From the NCBI GenBank assembly GCA_947303255.1, contig CAMYXL010000025.1, positions 1 to 38,529 on the forward strand: a stretch of 38,529 bases of DNA, in the 5' to 3' direction. The translations under genes and the position numbers were made by a program. Position 1 is the first letter of the stretch; the number at the start of each line of letters is the position of its first letter. Below the pieces are notes generated by a model. That model saw nothing but the letters and a program-made list of their open reading frames with translations. It made no database searches and was not told the DNA's origin. This document shows, in pieces, positions 24,750 through 35,200 of this stretch. This DNA comes from an uncultured Clostridia bacterium (lineage in GTDB: Bacteria; Bacillota; Clostridia; Saccharofermentanales; Saccharofermentanaceae).

Positions 24750-24751
24750 CT

Positions 24752-26050
24752 TTATTCCTCAAATCTTACTCTTACTGCGGAAGCGTGACACTCCAGTCCC
24801 TCGCTGTCCGCGAACTTGGCTACGTCGTTGTAGCACTCCTTAAGAGATTCCTCATTATAGTTAAGCACGCTCATCTTCTTATAGAAGTCGCCCGTATTGA
24901 GCGGTGAGAAGAATCTTGCTGTACCGCTTGTAGGAAGCGTGTGGTTAGGTCCTGCAAAGTAATCGCCCAGCGGCTCCGGTGTGTAGTTTCCGAGGAATAT
25001 CGCACCTGCGTTATCGATCCTGTCAACGACCTTCTCAGCGTCCTTAACACAGAGCTCCAGGTGTTCAGGAGCAAGCTCCTCACTGAAGGCAATAGCCGTA
25101 TCAAGGCTGTCGCAGTTGATGATCGCACAGTAAGTGCTCAAGGACTTCTCCAGGATATCCTTACGAAGGCTCTTCTCGGATCTTCTGTCAACAGCTTCGT
25201 AGACCTTGTCAGCCAGCTCCTTTGAAGTCGTAAGGACGATCGCGGAAGCGATCTTGTCGTGTTCAGCCTGTGAGAGCATATCCGCTGCAACGAACTCAGG
25301 AACTGCTGTCTCATCAGCGATGATCAAGATCTCTGAAGGACCTGCGAACATGTCGATATCGACCTGACCGAATACCAGTCTTTTAGCTGTATTAACGTAG
25401 ATGTTACCGGGACCGCAGATCTTATCTACTCTCGGGATAGTCTCTGTTCCGTAAGCCATGGCTGCGATAGCCTGAGCGCCGCCGACCTTATAGATCTCGT
25501 TAGCGCCTGCGATCGTTGCTGCTGCAAGGATTACCGGTGCGATGGTTCCGTCTTTTCGAGGAGGTGTACAGAAAACAACTCTCTCGACACCTGCTACAGA
25601 TGCAGGGATAACGTCCATGAGGACCGTTGAAGGAAGCGGTGCCGTTCCGCCCGGAACGTAGATACCGGCAATCCTCAAAGGACGAACGCGTACGCCGATC
25701 TTAGATCCCTTTGCCACATCCATCATGAAGCCTTCCTCTTTCTGTTTCTCGTGGAAAGCTCTGATGTTGGCTGCTGCCTTCTTGATGATCTCGAGAAGTT
25801 CAGGCTCGACTTCTTTCATGGCCTGATTGATCTCTTCCTTGGTTACGAGGATGTTCGAACTGTCGATATCACAACCGTCGAACTTCTTTGTGTACTTGGA
25901 AACTGCGGCGTCACCGTTTTCTCTGATGTCGTCGATCACGGCACTTACAGTCTCGATTACAGGGCCGAGGTCCATCTTGCCTCTTAAACCTAAGAGCTCA
26001 CATACCTCTTTAAGATTGGAACTTGTACCCTCTATATATTTACATTTCAC
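24752..26050 (-). CDS. hisD: histidinol dehydrogenase
   Basis: HisD performs the last two oxidations from histidinol to histidine with NAD and zinc. The 432-residue protein has VPGGTAPLPSTVLM, VGGAQAIAAMAYGT, KICGPGNIYV and the zinc/catalytic segments GPSEILIIAD, SQAEHDKIA and EELAPEHLEL. It starts two bases after the hisG stop. Confidence 0.97.
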   Translation of the reverse strand: MKCKYIEGTSSNLKEVCELLGLRGKMDLGPVIETVSAVIDDIRENGDAAVSKYTKKFDGCDIDSSNILVTKEEINQAMKEVEPELLEIIKKAAANIRAFHEKQKEEGFMMDVAKGSKIGVRVRPLRIAGIYVPGGTAPLPSTVLMDVIPASVAGVERVVFCTPPRKDGTIAPVILAAATIAGANEIYKVGGAQAIAAMAYGTETIPRVDKICGPGNIYVNTAKRLVFGQVDIDMFAGPSEILIIADETAVPEFVAADMLSQAEHDKIASAIVLTTSKELADKVYEAVDRRSEKSLRKDILEKSLSTYCAIINCDSLDTAIAFSEELAPEHLELCVKDAEKVVDRIDNAGAIFLGNYTPEPLGDYFAGPNHTLPTSGTARFFSPLNTGDFYKKMSVLNYNEESLKECYNDVAKFADSEGLECHASAVRVRFEE

Positions 26051-26052
26051 TA

Positions 26053-26709
26053 TTATGCCTCTTTCTTTTCGTTGTTCATTATATCTACCTGCTTCTTCAA
26101 AGCCTCGATCATAGGCTTGATCTCAGAAGCTTTCATCTTCATGGATACTTTGTTTACAACGACTCTGGCGGAGATCTCGGCAACAGTGTCCAGGATGTCC
26201 AGACCGTTCTCGAACAAAGTCCTTCCCGTCTCAACGATGTCCACGATGACGTCGGACAAGCCGATGAGCGGAGCAAGCTCGATGCTGCCATGAAGCTTGA
26301 TTATCTCGACACTCTCACGCTTATAATCCTCGAAGTATGCTCTGGTGATGTTAGGATACTTCGTGCTGACGCGCTTGTTCGGGATGGTATCGAGTTTCCC
26401 CTTAAGCTCCTTCGGACCGCAAACGCACATCCTGCATTTGCCGAATCCCAGGTCAATAACTTCGTAGAGCTGTCTTCCTTCTTCAAGAAGAGTGTCTTTC
26501 CCGACGACACCGATATCCGCAGCTCCGTATTCAACGTATGTAGGAACGTCAGCAGGCTTTGCGAGAATGAATCTTAAGCCCTGCTTCTCGTCCTCGAGGA
26601 TAAGTTTTCTGGATTTTTCCTTTGCTGCCGTACAGTCATAGCCTGCTTTCTCGAGAAGCTCGATGGCCTGATCGGCAAGACGTCCTTTGGATAGAGCAAT
26701 AGTCAACAT
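26053..26709 (-). CDS. hisG: ATP phosphoribosyltransferase, short catalytic form
   Basis: HisG starts the pathway by joining ATP and PRPP. At 218 residues this is the short form, which lacks the C-terminal ACT-like regulatory domain and needs HisZ. Motifs include [20 protein letters not shown] and the PRPP site [22 protein letters not shown] nine bases before the ATG at 26709 fixes the start; the frame stays open upstream inside hisZ but has no comparable site. It starts one base after the hisZ stop. Confidence 0.96.
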   Translation of the reverse strand: MLTIALSKGRLADQAIELLEKAGYDCTAAKEKSRKLILEDEKQGLRFILAKPADVPTYVEYGAADIGVVGKDTLLEEGRQLYEVIDLGFGKCRMCVCGPKELKGKLDTIPNKRVSTKYPNITRAYFEDYKRESVEIIKLHGSIELAPLIGLSDVIVDIVETGRTLFENGLDILDTVAEISARVVVNKVSMKMKASEIKPMIEALKKQVDIMNNEKKEA

Positions 26710-26710
26710 A

Positions 26711-27910
26711 TTATGCTTCCTCCTTAGTCTCGTTAATGTAGATGCAGGTCTCAATGCCGTTATCGTCGGCATATTTCTCGAGAGCCTCCTGAGTGTAGCC
26801 CTGTGTATCAAGTACAACTCTTGTTCCTTCAGCTACCATCTGCTGCTTCATGGCGATAGCAGCCTTTCTAGCGCCTTCGATGGCGATATCGTAACCGATG
26901 ATGACCTCAGGCTTACTTACCTGAGGGTCCATACCCTGTCTGATGAGAGCGATTATAGCGAGGGACAAGCCGAGGCAGAAACCAACTGCTTCCATGTCTC
27001 TTCCGAAAGCGCCCACAACATTGTCGTATCTTCCGCCTGCGATGATCGGGAAGCCTACTTCATAGGTAAAGCCCTTGAAGAGCATTCCTGTGTAGTAGTC
27101 GCTGCCGATGAGACCCAAATCGATACTTACATATTTAAGGTATCCGTAATCGTCGAGGATATCGAGTATCTCCTTAAGGTTATCGAGAGCAGCAACAGCT
27201 GTCTCGTTGGAGATCCTGTTTCTCATGTCTTCGATGAGCTCGTAAGTTCCCTGTGATTCCGAGAACATAAGGAGTGTCTCTTTGTCTTCATCTGAAAGGC
27301 CAAGGTCGGATGCTGTCTTCTCGAGCATAACGACGTCCTTCTGGTCGATGGCATTTCTTATCTTGTCGGATGTTTCCTTGTCGATGTTAAGGCCCTTCAT
27401 GAAGCCTTCGAAAAGCTTTGTCTGGCCGATGGAGATCTGAAGATCCTTTACTCCGATCTCGAGAGCGGACTCGATGGCAAGTGCGATAACCTCTGCATCT
27501 GCAGGTGAACCTGCGCTGCCCATGAGCTCTACACCTGCCTGGGTAAACTCGGACTGCTTGCCGCCGCCTACCTCATTGTAGCGGTACATGTTTTCGATAT
27601 AACAAAGACGGAGAGGCGGTTCCTCATCCTTGTAGATGGTTGCAGCGAACCTTGATGCAGGGATCGTGCCGTCGTAGCGGATGCAGATGAGCCTGCCCTT
27701 CTGGTCGCAAAGCTTATAAAGACCCTGCGGATCAACGTACTCCTTGTCCATGTAGATGTCTGTATATTCGATACCCGGAGTCTCGATCTCGCTGTAGCCG
27801 TTCAGGCTGAACAGGTCACGGAGCTTGGCCTCGGCCTCTCTCTTGAACTCGCAGATACCCGGCAACACGTCACTGAAGCCGTCAGGTGTGTAGAATCTGT
27901 TGTTACCCAT
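26711..27910 (-). CDS. hisZ: ATP phosphoribosyltransferase regulatory subunit
   Basis: HisZ is a histidyl-tRNA-synthetase-like protein without charging activity. It completes the short HisG and mediates feedback by histidine. The 399-residue protein has class II motifs ([46 protein letters not shown]) and a C-terminal part of about 90 residues. It is the first gene of hisZGDCB, immediately before the short hisG, which supports HisZ rather than HisS. Confidence 0.93.
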   Translation of the reverse strand: MGNNRFYTPDGFSDVLPGICEFKREAEAKLRDLFSLNGYSEIETPGIEYTDIYMDKEYVDPQGLYKLCDQKGRLICIRYDGTIPASRFAATIYKDEEPPLRLCYIENMYRYNEVGGGKQSEFTQAGVELMGSAGSPADAEVIALAIESALEIGVKDLQISIGQTKLFEGFMKGLNIDKETSDKIRNAIDQKDVVMLEKTASDLGLSDEDKETLLMFSESQGTYELIEDMRNRISNETAVAALDNLKEILDILDDYGYLKYVSIDLGLIGSDYYTGMLFKGFTYEVGFPIIAGGRYDNVVGAFGRDMEAVGFCLGLSLAIIALIRQGMDPQVSKPEVIIGYDIAIEGARKAAIAMKQQMVAEGTRVVLDTQGYTQEALEKYADDNGIETCIYINETKEEA

Positions 27911-27962
27911 GTTATTTCTCCTGTCTATACTTTTCCAATGTAGAGTTTATCTTATTTAAAGG

Positions 27963-27985
27963 CCTGCTTCATCACAGGCAGGTTA
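27963..27985 (-). other. weak hairpin in the his leader
   Basis: The arms CCTGC and GCAGG form a short stem between the operator array and hisZ. On the minus strand CCTTTAAATA follows, too weak a T-run to call a terminator. No T-box core (GGTACCGCGG) is present in this leader. Confidence 0.3.
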
Positions 27986-27997
27986 CATTTGGTTTTA

Positions 27998-28037
27998 CTT
28001 TACCACTTTAACGCTTTAACGTAGTAAATTAGTAAAG
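27998..28037 (-). promoter_or_regulatory. five-unit 8-bp operator-like array of the his operon
   Basis: The plus strand reads three head-to-tail octamers (CTTTACCA, CTTTAACG, CTTTAACG). Two octamers in opposite sense follow without a gap (TAGTAAAT, TAGTAAAG). The 40-bp array starts a few bases after the expected transcription start of the consensus promoter at 28051-28079. Position and phasing suggest a cooperatively binding repressor site for histidine genes; the protein is not in the window. Confidence 0.68.
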
Positions 28038-28050
28038 TGTCAACGGTGAA

Positions 28051-28079
28051 ATTATACCTATGATCCCCACATGTGTCAA
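28051..28079 (-). promoter_or_regulatory. promoter of the hisZGDCB operon
   Basis: On the minus strand TTGACA (28074-28079) and TATAAT (28051-28056), both perfect consensus hexamers, are spaced 17 bp. The start would be near 28044. A second TTGACA at 28038-28043 lacks a good -10 box. Confidence 0.85.
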
Positions 28080-28109
28080 GGAAGTACGGAATATTTTTTA
28101 TCGTTCGTG

Positions 28110-28153
28110 AAAACAGCTGATTCCTGTGCGCACAGCACAGGAATCAGGCTTTT
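28110..28153 (-). terminator. terminator of the zinc-ribbon membrane protein gene
   Basis: A perfect twelve-pair stem CTGATTCCTGTG/CACAGGAATCAG lies at 28117-28147. The better T-run (six T) is on the plus strand, and the minus strand continues CTGTTTTC. No plus-strand gene ends here, so it most likely serves the gene ending at 28203 and shields the his promoter. Confidence 0.75.
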
Positions 28154-28202
28154 TTGCACAGGAATATCATTCGATAAGTCTTAAGACCTTATCTTAACTG
28201 TC

Positions 28203-29552
28203 TTAAGTAGGATTGCCGTCCATATACCAGCAGTACTTCGAGAAATCGTAGGTGCCGTCTTTTAGTTTGAACCATCGGGTCTGGTTTTCCGTATACCAGG
28301 CATCTTCGCTCTTACTGTATCTGAGCCAGCCTATGCCCTCTTCTTCGTAGAAATCCTCGAACCAGTATACCCAGAACTTATTACCGAACAGATCGTTATA
28401 GTAGAAATGGCATTTTGTCTCGGGATCATAGTAGTTCTTCTCGGATTCTATGTAATTACATTCTCTTCCGATCGCATATACATAAACCGAGCTCTTTCCA
28501 TTGTATTTCCCCTCGTTCGGCTTTGGCAGATGCCATAAAGCAGACTCATCATACTTATCCGGCAGGTGGATCCAGTTATCATAGCTGGCCTCGATATACC
28601 AACGCCCTTCATCGTAGTCATATTTCATGAGTCCGAAACTGCCGAATTCATTTGAGATCCCATCAAATTCGTATACGACCGAAGGCGGATCCTGCTCGGG
28701 ATCATACCAGAAATAGCATCCTGTTTCTTCGTCATAATAACGACCGAACTCATCCAGATAGCACATCCTTCCCAACGTCCTGACATAGAAGCTTTCATTG
28801 AGGTCATCTTTAGTATAGAACTTGGTGTAATAACCGGGGATCGGGGTAGGCTTTGGAGTATAATCATAACTCACGTCCCACGTACTTCTTTCAATATATC
28901 CGTTATCCTTTTTGTTGACCGCTGAATCGATCACGAATATGACTACAAAGAACAATGCTACTGCAATGATCGGGAGGATTATCCCCAGAGAAGGCTTGGT
29001 CTTCTCAAGTATCGGGTGGTATTTTTCCGTCTCCCGGAAGATCGGTCTTGAATCCTCTTCGGACGGCGGCTTCGGCCTTGCCTTCTTGTCGGGATTCGGC
29101 TTCGGTATCCTCACCTTTTCGATCGTATCTTCGATCTCATCTTCATAGAGAGCTTTTCCGAACGTATCATGAAGTGCCGCGCCGCAATTAGGACACGAAG
29201 GAAGGTCTCCTTCTTCCCATGATAATCTTATCTCCGTTCCGCAGAAACTGCAGGCGACAGTCGTCTCGTAGTGCTTATCCTTCTGGATGACTACGCTTTC
29301 ATAGTATTCGCCGTTCTCGTCGTAATAACCCTTCTTGTAGAGCTTGCCGGTCTCTTTATCGACCCACTCCATCGGGTAATACAGATAATCGTGGTTTACA
29401 CTTCGAAGGAAAAGAGAAGGTTTGTTGCCGTGAAATCCCGTCGGCTGATCTTTTCTCGGCCGAAGCGGAGGCGTAACAACCTGTCTGACTATGATATCGT
29501 CACCTGAAGACTCTATGTTTTTGTTATCCCGGGAGGAATCGTTTGAAGACAT
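28203..29552 (-). CDS. zinc-ribbon membrane protein with duplicated aromatic domain
   Basis: This 449-residue protein is of unknown function. A zinc ribbon with Cys101, 104, 120 and 123 (CSFC...CPNC) lies in the N-terminal soluble part. A Pro/Lys/Glu-rich stretch follows, then one transmembrane segment (about 188-209). The outer part holds two repeats of about 75 residues (about 256-333 and 356-430) rich in Tyr and Trp, each with GR.C.......YYD.ET.C.F.Y. The topology would put the zinc ribbon in the cytoplasm and the repeats outside. CGGAGATG precedes the ATG at 29552. It is transcribed alone between a promoter and a terminator. I do not recognise the outer domain. Confidence 0.78.
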   Translation of the reverse strand: MSSNDSSRDNKNIESSGDDIIVRQVVTPPLRPRKDQPTGFHGNKPSLFLRSVNHDYLYYPMEWVDKETGKLYKKGYYDENGEYYESVVIQKDKHYETTVACSFCGTEIRLSWEEGDLPSCPNCGAALHDTFGKALYEDEIEDTIEKVRIPKPNPDKKARPKPPSEEDSRPIFRETEKYHPILEKTKPSLGIILPIIAVALFFVVIFVIDSAVNKKDNGYIERSTWDVSYDYTPKPTPIPGYYTKFYTKDDLNESFYVRTLGRMCYLDEFGRYYDEETGCYFWYDPEQDPPSVVYEFDGISNEFGSFGLMKYDYDEGRWYIEASYDNWIHLPDKYDESALWHLPKPNEGKYNGKSSVYVYAIGRECNYIESEKNYYDPETKCHFYYNDLFGNKFWVYWFEDFYEEEGIGWLRYSKSEDAWYTENQTRWFKLKDGTYDFSKYCWYMDGNPT

Positions 29553-29621
29553 ATCTCACATCTCCGTATACTGCCTGCGCCTGATTACAAGTGCCGTCTC
29601 AAATTCAACATCTTCCATGCA

Positions 29622-29651
29622 AGTATACAACATCAGGCATATTCTTTGCAA
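29622..29651 (-). promoter_or_regulatory. promoter of the zinc-ribbon membrane protein gene
   Basis: On the minus strand TTGCAA (29646-29651) and TATACT (29622-29627) are separated by 18 bp, just after the terminator of the CPBP gene. Confidence 0.6.
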
Positions 29652-29660
29652 TCTATACAT

Positions 29661-29695
29661 ATCGAAAAGGGCCGCCTCGCTGGAGGCAGCCCTTT
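29661..29695 (-). terminator. terminator of the CPBP protease gene
   Basis: The arms AAAGGGC.GCCTC and GAGGC.GCCCTTT (29666-29695) form a GC-rich hairpin with TTTTC following on the minus strand. It lies 39 bases after the stop at 29735. Confidence 0.87.
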
Positions 29696-29734
29696 CCTCG
29701 GGTTTGGGTATAAAAATGTAGATAATCGGTTAGT

Positions 29735-30709
29735 TTAGCGGATCATAACTGCTGTCTGTACTGCCTGATCCATAGCTTCCTGAACTGCAGGATTGTACTT
29801 GAAGTTCAGTACGATGCCGCCTGCGAGGATTGCTACTGAAAGAACGATCGCAACTGCAAGCTTAGCTCCGAGCTTTGTTTTCTTCTCGAGTCCTTCGGAG
29901 ATCTCCTTCTGTCTCTTGATAAGGTGTGCACCCAATACGAGGAGTACAGGAGCGAGGAAGAACATTACCATTGTTGAAGCGAGACCCTGCTGAAGTGAAA
30001 CGCTTGTCTCTGCTGCATCTACTGCCTGACTTGCTGAATCATTTGAGAAGAGTGCGAGAATGATTCCAAGACCTCCTGTAAGGAAGTTGTTCAAGAAGTG
30101 TACAAGAGAAGCGAGAAGGATGTTGTTTCTCTTTACAACGAGGAATGCGCAGATGGAACCCAAGACTGCTGTGTTGATGAATCTGATCGGATCCATGTGG
30201 AGAGCGCCGAACATAAGTCCTACGATGAGGATGATGACCCAGTCTCTCTTAAGACCGCGGAGGTTGCTAAGGATAGCGCCTCTTGTGATAGCTTCCTCAC
30301 AGATCGGAGGAAGGAATGCTACTGTGATAAGTGCGAGGATCATCGTTGTACTTGAGAAGAGACCGTCAAGTCCGCCAGATACTACTTCATACACATCAGG
30401 CATGAGGATTCCCATTGCATATACGCTCGAAAGTCCGATGCCGAGTCCGCCGAGCCACATAAATACTGCTCCGAAGAAATCTCTTACCGTGATCTTCTTC
30501 ATAGGGAAAACTTCCTTAAGCGGTGTCTTGTTGATAAGACATGCAACGATCGCGGTTCCCAAAAGTCCGGCCTGTGTAAGGATCGTTCCCCAGATACCGA
30601 TGTATCCTGATAAGATGGATCCGACGATGATCCAAACTGCTGCGATAAAGAAAAGGACGAACGCTTTCCACGTTCTCCATTTTTTCTGATTACTGATCTT
30701 AACTGCCAT
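29735..30709 (-). CDS. CPBP family intramembrane metalloprotease
   Basis: This 324-residue polytopic membrane protein belongs to the CPBP (CAAX protease/Abi) family. It shows all three motifs: the Glu pair in CEEAITRG (Glu138-139), His171 in FGALHMDP, and the HxxxN-type HFLNN (His204). About eight hydrophobic segments can be seen. Family members cleave prenylated or other membrane proteins, or protect against self-made bacteriocins; the substrate here is unknown. AGGAGGT lies only three bases before a first ATG but nine before a second, so the start at 30709 (MAVKISNQ) was chosen. It appears to be monocistronic. Confidence 0.88.
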   Translation of the reverse strand: MAVKISNQKKWRTWKAFVLFFIAAVWIIVGSILSGYIGIWGTILTQAGLLGTAIVACLINKTPLKEVFPMKKITVRDFFGAVFMWLGGLGIGLSSVYAMGILMPDVYEVVSGGLDGLFSSTTMILALITVAFLPPICEEAITRGAILSNLRGLKRDWVIILIVGLMFGALHMDPIRFINTAVLGSICAFLVVKRNNILLASLVHFLNNFLTGGLGIILALFSNDSASQAVDAAETSVSLQQGLASTMVMFFLAPVLLVLGAHLIKRQKEISEGLEKKTKLGAKLAVAIVLSVAILAGGIVLNFKYNPAVQEAMDQAVQTAVMIR

Positions 30710-30847
30710 TTTCATATACCTCCTGACGGCCCTGCCGTTCTTTTATGGTTTTATGATATATGGCGTTGTTTAATTTATCTTCTCGAAAAAGATAAGAAAA
30801 GTTCTGCAAATATTTAAGAAAGTATAAAGCGCTGGAAAGTGCTGATA

Positions 30848-32107
30848 TCAGGCTTTTTTCAAGGTCTTAACCGGTTTTTTCACATAGCCTTCCTTGAAAA
30901 ATCTCACGAAAACCTCGATTACGAGAAGCCAGGTCATTCCCATGAGGCCACAGTTTTCGACAAGGTTAAGGAACTTCATGAGACAAACTCCGCCTGCAAG
31001 GTAAGCTACCGTGATGATGTTTATCGTAAAGAGTACGAACTGGAAGATAAACAGTACCGTGTAGCAAAGGTCGAGAAGGTCGAACTTCTTCTCTTCCTGA
31101 AGGAACATGGTAAGCGGGATAGCCATGAAGATCAGCATGTACTGATATGAGAATCCTGGCCAGCCTAACATGAAGCAGCAAAGAAGTGCCACTGTCTGCC
31201 ATCTCTTTTTCGAGAGGACGGCGCAAAGAAGAGTAAGGCCTGCAGTAAAGTGACCGAACCATGATGTAAGGCCCATGAAAGCCTCTGTGTTCTGAATACG
31301 AAGGAAGATAGCGCTAAGAGCGATATAAGTGCTCTGGAAGCTTATCTTGTAACCGATGCCTGCCTGAACGGATCCTTCCTTGTCCATGTTGTGAGTAATG
31401 CCGCCAAAGAACTGGCCGATGGATTCGATGCCGTCAAAAAGAATGAACGGAACGAAGAAGATGATCAGTGCATAGATGATACAGCGGACCGCTTCTTTAT
31501 ATTTCTTATCCTTTAAGAGAATGAGTCCGAAGACTGCAGGATAGATCTTGATACCGAATGAGAAGCCCAAAGCGATGAGGGCGATCTCTTTCTTGATCTT
31601 GTTGTCGGAATCTTTCCACAGGAAGAAGATTCCTGCGAAGATGAATGCCACGATAACACTGTTGCCACGCTCCGCCATAAAGAGGAACGGACCGGACATT
31701 ATGAGTAACACGATAAGGAGAGCCTGTGTCTTCTTATCCTTATATAAACCGCGGATGATCTCAACAAAAGCGAGGACAGTGAATACCGTATAGAAGAAGA
31801 ATACCATCAGCGACGCGTAATTCTCTCGAAGGATCCTGCCTCCGACCTTAACTACGTTCTCAGGTATAAAGAGCGACATGAAGCGGTAGAAAACATACGT
31901 GATCGGCGGATAGAGTACGCCGTATGAGTATGGGTTCTCATGAGCTGAATCCGTCATGCTGTGGAAAAAATCCATAAAGACATCGGTCTTATCATGCTGG
32001 AAAATCTGTTCCCACCAAACATCGCCGCGCGTGATCACTGCCATGATAACTGAGATCAAAAGTCCCAAACTCATGACGGAAAAAAAGATCTTCTTCTTTG
32101 TGTTCAT
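30848..32107 (-). CDS. polytopic membrane protein, GT87/DUF2029-like glycosyltransferase
   Basis: This 419-residue protein has about ten hydrophobic segments. The N-terminal loop contains an acidic residue after the first helix and NPYSYGVLYPPITYVFYRF. This PY...YPP pattern is typical of GT87 (DUF2029) polyprenyl-phosphate-sugar-dependent transferases. Further on, GFSFGIKIYPAVFGLILLKDKKY matches the KxYP segment of that family. It probably adds a sugar to a lipid or surface polymer at the outer face of the membrane. GGAAGGA precedes the ATG at 32107 by seven bases. The gap of 138 bp to the CPBP gene contains no clear terminator. Confidence 0.75.
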   Translation of the reverse strand: MNTKKKIFFSVMSLGLLISVIMAVITRGDVWWEQIFQHDKTDVFMDFFHSMTDSAHENPYSYGVLYPPITYVFYRFMSLFIPENVVKVGGRILRENYASLMVFFFYTVFTVLAFVEIIRGLYKDKKTQALLIVLLIMSGPFLFMAERGNSVIVAFIFAGIFFLWKDSDNKIKKEIALIALGFSFGIKIYPAVFGLILLKDKKYKEAVRCIIYALIIFFVPFILFDGIESIGQFFGGITHNMDKEGSVQAGIGYKISFQSTYIALSAIFLRIQNTEAFMGLTSWFGHFTAGLTLLCAVLSKKRWQTVALLCCFMLGWPGFSYQYMLIFMAIPLTMFLQEEKKFDLLDLCYTVLFIFQFVLFTINIITVAYLAGGVCLMKFLNLVENCGLMGMTWLLVIEVFVRFFKEGYVKKPVKTLKKA

Positions 32108-32196
32108 CGAAAATTCCTTCCGCTATATTACATATATCTTCTTTTTATCAATATTCGCATTTTTGTCCCATTCATTCAAGTTAAATATTTATGACA

Positions 32197-32223
32197 ACAA
32201 AAAGCAGCCCCTTGCGGGGCTGC
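32197..32223 (-). terminator. terminator of the giant Ig-like protein gene
   Basis: The arms GCAGCCCC and GGGGCTGC (32204-32223) surround a four-base loop, and TTTTTGTTG follows on the minus strand. It lies 28 bases after the stop at 32251. Confidence 0.92.
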
Positions 32224-32250
32224 AGTTAGTTTTGATCAGTTCTTGAAGAC

Positions 32251-35200
32251 TTATCTCTGGATGCCGTAGCTGTTACAGATATTTGTGAACTCCTGCGACT
32301 TAGCGAACTCGTTGAATACCTGATCACGGTTCATTCCACCCTTCATCTCACCAAGCCAGTAATTGAGACCACCCTCATCGTATTCACGACCCATGAAGGT
32401 TGTATAAAGTCTCTTGATGTACTCTTCGTCAGAAGTATTGAATCCCTTGAACTCAGCAGATGTGAAGAACTGTCTTGCTGCTTCGGAACCTGAAACTTCA
32501 AGGTTCGTCAGTGACAATGACCAGAACTTAAGTCCGCCTTCCTCAGCTTCTCTTCCGAGACAGCATGTGTAAAGTCTTTCTGCAAATGCGATAGCATTCT
32601 TGGAAGCCTTTGTTGCCTTAGCTGTCGTAGCACCGGATCTGATTCCGTACTCAGCACAGATGTTGCACCACTCCTCGGAATTAATAAATCCGTCAACTAC
32701 CTTTTCTCTTCCTACAGACTTAAGGCTGTTCATCCAGAAGTTGAATCCATCCGGATCGTCCTTATAGTTTCTGTTGAAGAATGTCTCATAAAGGACTGCC
32801 AGGAACTGCTCATCAGAAAGACCCTTGCCCTTGAATTCTGCACTGTTGAGGAACTCTCTTGCTGCATCAGCACCTGTGAGGTTTCCTGCCTCAACGTTCT
32901 TAACCCAGAATTCTTTTCCTTCAGGCTCTGATTCACGGCCCAAAGCTACGTTATAAAGTCTCTCTACAAATCCGCCGAAGGACTCGGAATCAGGATCAGG
33001 TGTAGGTGTAGCAGGCTCATTAACAGTTACCTTAAATACGACTTCAATGGAGTTGCCGTACTTATCTGTTACAGTACAGGAATAAGTTACGTTGGAATCA
33101 GCCTTGAATGTGATCTTGCTTGACTTCTCGCCTGTCACGATATTGAAGCTTGTTCCGTTAGTGGACTTGTACCACTTGTACTTGATACCTGTTGTCTCAG
33201 TGTCGTTAACCTTAACTTCCAATGTAACGTCCTTGTCCTTATCGGTTGTAACCGTCTTAGCAGAAGCACTTGTAAGATCCTTAAGAACAGGAACATTAAC
33301 TGTTACCTTGAAGATCACATTAACTGTATTTCCGTGAGCATCCTTAACTTCACACTTGTAAGTTGTTGTCTCATTCGGAGTAACCTTTACGGACTTAGTT
33401 GTGTCGCTCATCTTAGTGAAGTTCTTTCCGTCAGTTGAGCTGTACCAAGTGTAAGTTACGCCTGTTGTTGTATTCTCGCTTACCTTAGCTTCGAGAGTTG
33501 TTGAATCAAGTTTTGTGATAGTTACGGACTTAGCTGAAGAAGCCGTATTATCTGTAAGCTTGAAGTTAACCTTTACGCTGTAATCGAGTTTGATAGTCGT
33601 ACCGTACTTATCCTTAACGCTGCAGCGGTATGTGATGTTTGCATCAGGCTTGATGGTAAGAGTCTGACTTGTCTCGCCGCTGATAGTTGTAAAGTTAGTA
33701 CCGTCAGCAGACTTCAACCAAGTGTATACAGGTTCTACAGCATTGGTCTTTGCAGTAAGAGTCTTGGACTCACCATAAGTAAGTGTCACGCTCTTCTCGG
33801 AAGAGGTTCTCTGATCTTTTATCTCAGGTACAGTTACTGTTACCTTAAAGATGATCTCCTTGCTGTTATTATGCTCATCAGCTACAACACACTTGTAATA
33901 TGTTGTTACTGAAGGAACTACTGTAACGGTCTCTGCTGTTGAGAAGGAAGAATCGGAATATGTCGTTCCGTCCTCAGATGTGAACCAAGCATAAGTAACT
34001 CCCGTTGTCTTGCTGGAGTCGATGACAGGAGCAAGAGTTGTTGATTCAGTCTTTGTGATCGTTACTGACTTAGCAGCATCAGTAGTATTGTCTGTAAGAA
34101 CATAATTAACTGTGCATGTGAAATCAAGATTGATCTTGGTTCCATACTTATCAGTTACTTCACAGCGATATGTAGAATCATACCACGGTTCGATAGTTAA
34201 TGTGCTTTCTGTTCCGTCTGTGATCTCGCAGAATGTTTCGTTAACTAACATGAACCACTTGTAAGTCGGCTCTATGGCATTGGTCTTAGCCTCGAGAACA
34301 GCTGAATCTGTATAGTCTAATGTTACGTTCTTCTCAGAATCAGTTCTTGTATCACTTATCTCAGGAAGATCGTTAACAGTAACGGTAAATGCAATCTCAC
34401 ATGAGTTGTTGTGCTCATCAGTTACAGTACATGTGTATGTTGTTGATGCGTCAGGTGTTACAGTAACGGAAACGTCGGAGGATGTGAAAGTATCGTCTGT
34501 CGAGCAGCTCCAACTGTATGCAACTCCTGTCGTCTTGCTCGAATCAATGACCGGAGCAAGAGTTATAGATTCGGTCTTTGTGATCGTTACTGACTTTGCT
34601 TCATCAGTAGTATTGTCAGTAAGAACATAGTTTACTGTAACGGTATATGTAACCACACAAGAGTTACCATGAACATCACTTACAGTACATGTGTATGTTG
34701 TTGATGCATCAGGAGTTACAGTAACGGAAGACTCAACAGATGTGAATGTATCATCTGTCGAGCAGCTCCAGCTGTATGTAACATCTGTTGTCTTGCTTGC
34801 ATCGATATCCGGAGCAAGAGTAGCTGATTCAGTCTTTGTGATCGTTACTGACTTAGCTTCATCAGTAGTATTGTCAGTAAGGACATAATTAACTGTCACG
34901 GCAAAATCAAGAACGATCTCTCTTTCGTATTTATCAGTTACCGTACAACGTACAACTGTATTGCCAGTAGGTTCAAAGGTGAATGTCTTTCCAGAAGCAC
35001 CTGCTATAGGTGTAAAGTTTTCTCCGTCAGAAGACTCGGACCAGGTATAACCTGGTTCAACTGCGTTCGTCTTAGCATCAAGAGTAACTGAGCCGCCAAG
35101 ATCCACAGCAACTGCATCAGCACCTGTCTCTCTTGTATCGAGCAATTCCGGAATAACAGTTACTGTAAAGACGATCTCGAGAGATTCGCTCTTACCATCG

